From positions 1 through 23,213 of the forward strand of contig JANQMO010000009.1 in the NCBI GenBank assembly GCA_028280025.1: a DNA stretch of 23,213 nt, read 5' to 3'. Source of the DNA: Chlorobium sp. (GTDB taxonomy: Bacteria; Bacteroidota; Chlorobiia; Chlorobiales; Chlorobiaceae). This document shows positions 21,630-23,213 of the stretch, piece by piece. Below the pieces are notes generated by a model that made no database searches, had not been told where the DNA came from, and worked only from the letters and a program-made list of their open reading frames with translations. Position 1 is the stretch's first letter. The number at the start of each line of letters is the position of its first letter. A program made the translations under genes and the position numbers.

Positions 21630-23108
21630 ATGACACAGGATCAGACCATGCCACTTCGCATATACAACTCGCTCGGCCGTAAGAAAGAGATTTTCGAGCC
21701 GCTGCATCCGGGGACAGTAACCATATATGTCTGCGGACCGACGGTATACGGACACGCCCATCTGGGACACGCCAAAAGTTATGTCTCTTTCGATGTGGTC
21801 GTCAAATGGTTCCGCCATCTTGGCTATACGGTCAAATATATCCAGAACATTACCGACGTCGGGCACCTGACCGACGACGCTGACGAAGGCGAGGACAAAA
21901 TCGCCAAACAGGCGCGCCTCGAAAAAACCGATCCTATGGAGATCGCCCAGTATTACACCAGGAGCTACTATGACGATATGGACCGGCTCGGTGTACAGCG
22001 GCCCAATATAGCGCCTACGGCAGCCGGCCATATTCCCGAACAGATCGCGCTCATCAAGAAACTCATAGAAAAAGGCCATGCCTACGAGAAGAACGGCAAC
22101 GTCTATTTTTCAGTCGCCTCTTACCCCGGCTACGGAAAGCTCTCCGGCAGGACCGACCAGGAAGCGCTCCAGTCCGGCGGCAGGGTCGAATCGCGCAGCG
22201 AGAAACGGCACCCGTCGGATTTCGCACTCTGGAAAAAAGCCGAACCCGGCCACATCATGAAATGGGAATCCCCCTGGAGCACCGGTTATCCGGGATGGCA
22301 TGCGGAATGTTCCGCCATGGCGATGAAATACCTTGGCGAAACGATCGATATTCATGGAGGGGGAATGGAAAACAAGTTTCCGCACCACGAATGCGAAATC
22401 GCCCAGTCCGAAGCGTCGACAGGCAAGCCCTACGTCCGATACTGGATGCACAACAACATGGTCACGGTCAACGGAACCAAAATGGGGAAATCGCTCAAAA
22501 ACTCGGTGAACCTCAACGATCTGTTCAAAACCGTTCCTCCTCTGGTCATCAGGTTTTTCATCCTTCAATCGCATTACCGGTCACCGCTCGATTATTCGGA
22601 TGCAGCAATCAATGCTTCCAAAACAGGACTTGAAAAGTTACAGGAAACATGGCACGCACTTTCAACTGCTGAACCCGGAAATGGAACGATCGATACGGGG
22701 CCTTTCGAAAAACGCTTCTGCGATGCCATGAACGATGACTTCAACACCCCCGTCGCTATCTCGGTACTGTTCGATCTTGCAAAGGCGATCAATACAGCGC
22801 GTCACACCGGGCATGGACTCACCCCCGCTTCACGTGAAGCGTGCGACAAACTGTTCTCGGATTACGGCCATGACGTCCTCGGTATTCTTTCACCTGACAG
22901 CACGGCCGCTCCTGCTGAAGAAAATGCTGGAAAAGAAGTGCTTCAGAGCGTTGTCGCGATCCTGCTTGACCTGAGAAAAAACGCGAGGGAAAACAGGGAC
23001 TATACACTCAGCGACGTCATAAGGGACAGACTGGCTGCATCGGGTATTACGCTGAAGGATACAAAGGAAGGAACGGAATGGAGCCTCGCAGAAAAAAAGG
23101 ACGGGTAA
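21630..23108 (+). CDS. cysS: Cysteinyl-tRNA synthetase CysS
   Basis: Class I aminoacyl-tRNA synthetase charging tRNA-Cys. 492 aa, normal. The HIGH motif is HLGH (44-47). The zinc ligands C35, C227, H252 and E256 match E. coli C28, C209, H234, E238 at a constant offset at the last three. The signature loop is KMGKS (284-288) instead of KMSKS. CGPTVYGHAHLGHAKSY and GWHAECSAMAMKYLG are diagnostic. The ATG at 21630 is used; MPLRIYNS at 21648 is a possible alternative. Plus strand, divergent from engB, monocistronic as far as seen; the long repeat begins 5 bases after its stop. Confidence 0.97.
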   Translation: MTQDQTMPLRIYNSLGRKKEIFEPLHPGTVTIYVCGPTVYGHAHLGHAKSYVSFDVVVKWFRHLGYTVKYIQNITDVGHLTDDADEGEDKIAKQARLEKTDPMEIAQYYTRSYYDDMDRLGVQRPNIAPTAAGHIPEQIALIKKLIEKGHAYEKNGNVYFSVASYPGYGKLSGRTDQEALQSGGRVESRSEKRHPSDFALWKKAEPGHIMKWESPWSTGYPGWHAECSAMAMKYLGETIDIHGGGMENKFPHHECEIAQSEASTGKPYVRYWMHNNMVTVNGTKMGKSLKNSVNLNDLFKTVPPLVIRFFILQSHYRSPLDYSDAAINASKTGLEKLQETWHALSTAEPGNGTIDTGPFEKRFCDAMNDDFNTPVAISVLFDLAKAINTARHTGHGLTPASREACDKLFSDYGHDVLGILSPDSTAAPAEENAGKEVLQSVVAILLDLRKNARENRDYTLSDVIRDRLAASGITLKDTKEGTEWSLAEKKDG

Positions 23109-23113
23109 CTTAT

Positions 23114-23213
23114 ACCTAAATTGAGCGATTGTCGAGCATGCCACAGATGCAAGGCACAGGGAATGCCGCTGTAGTGCTCTACCGCAAGTTCCCTGTAACG
23201 AAGCAGATGTGGC
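23114..23213 (+). repeat. Intergenic repeat, right copy (truncated by the window edge)
   Basis: Matches the reverse complement of 98-197 over 100 bases with one difference (a G here where the left copy has A, in the CATCTGT-GCATG stretch). It starts 5 bases after the cysS stop with ACCTAAATTGAGCG and contains the CAGGGAA/TTCCCTG hairpin. It runs to the last base of the window, so its real end is not visible. Confidence 0.9.

Overview
The window comes from a green sulfur bacterium (Chlorobi, family Chlorobiaceae). The clearest marker is a complete dark-operative protochlorophyllide reductase operon, bchN-bchB-bchL. It sits near a bchJ-type V4R protein and is surrounded by Chlorobi/Bacteroidetes-like housekeeping genes: lpxA, a DUF2723 membrane protein, a GlgA-like protein, and an Ig-like lipoprotein. 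The species cannot be fixed from the sequence alone.

Layout. Positions 1-206 hold one copy of an intergenic repeat. Positions 207-9422 are a tightly packed minus-strand block, transcribed in the order glgA-like, gmhB, hemW, DUF2723 gene, lpxA, ROK kinase, comF, rsmE. Its themes are cell-envelope sugar/LPS and RNA or cofactor maintenance. A divergent intergenic region at 9423-9538 leads to two plus-strand genes, a lipoprotein and bchJ. At 11910-12706 lies an accessory pocket with a type II toxin-antitoxin remnant, flanked by two terminators that share a stem sequence. Minus-strand bchN, bchB and bchL follow (16505 down to 12707).

Positions 16736-19226 form an accessory islet. It holds a 3' fragment of a thiamine-binding-like (DUF77/MTH1187) gene, an orphan BrnA antitoxin with a truncated BrnT remnant, and a two-gene restriction-modification system. 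The system is a beta-class methyltransferase followed by a BglII/BstYI-type endonuclease, joined by a 1-nt stop/start overlap. The islet is bracketed by a 144-bp direct repeat: the full DUF77 gene at 19227-19535 matches the fragment at about 94% identity. This points to insertion or recombination at the 3' end of the DUF77 gene.

The right end carries engB-purA-DUF77 (minus) and cysS (plus). After cysS comes a second, oppositely oriented copy of the left-end repeat (100 bp, one mismatch seen). The same 'ACCTRAAYTGAGCG' sequence that starts this repeat also begins a short hairpin element just after the lipoprotein stop codon, and a related element lies between engB and cysS.

I see no CRISPR array, rRNA, tRNA or intact transposase. 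The most unusual items are the restriction-modification islet with its duplicated DUF77 border, two broken toxin genes next to intact antitoxins, the stop-codon-linked repeat family, and three metabolic proteins lacking residues usually considered key (GlgA-like, GmhB, ROK kinase).
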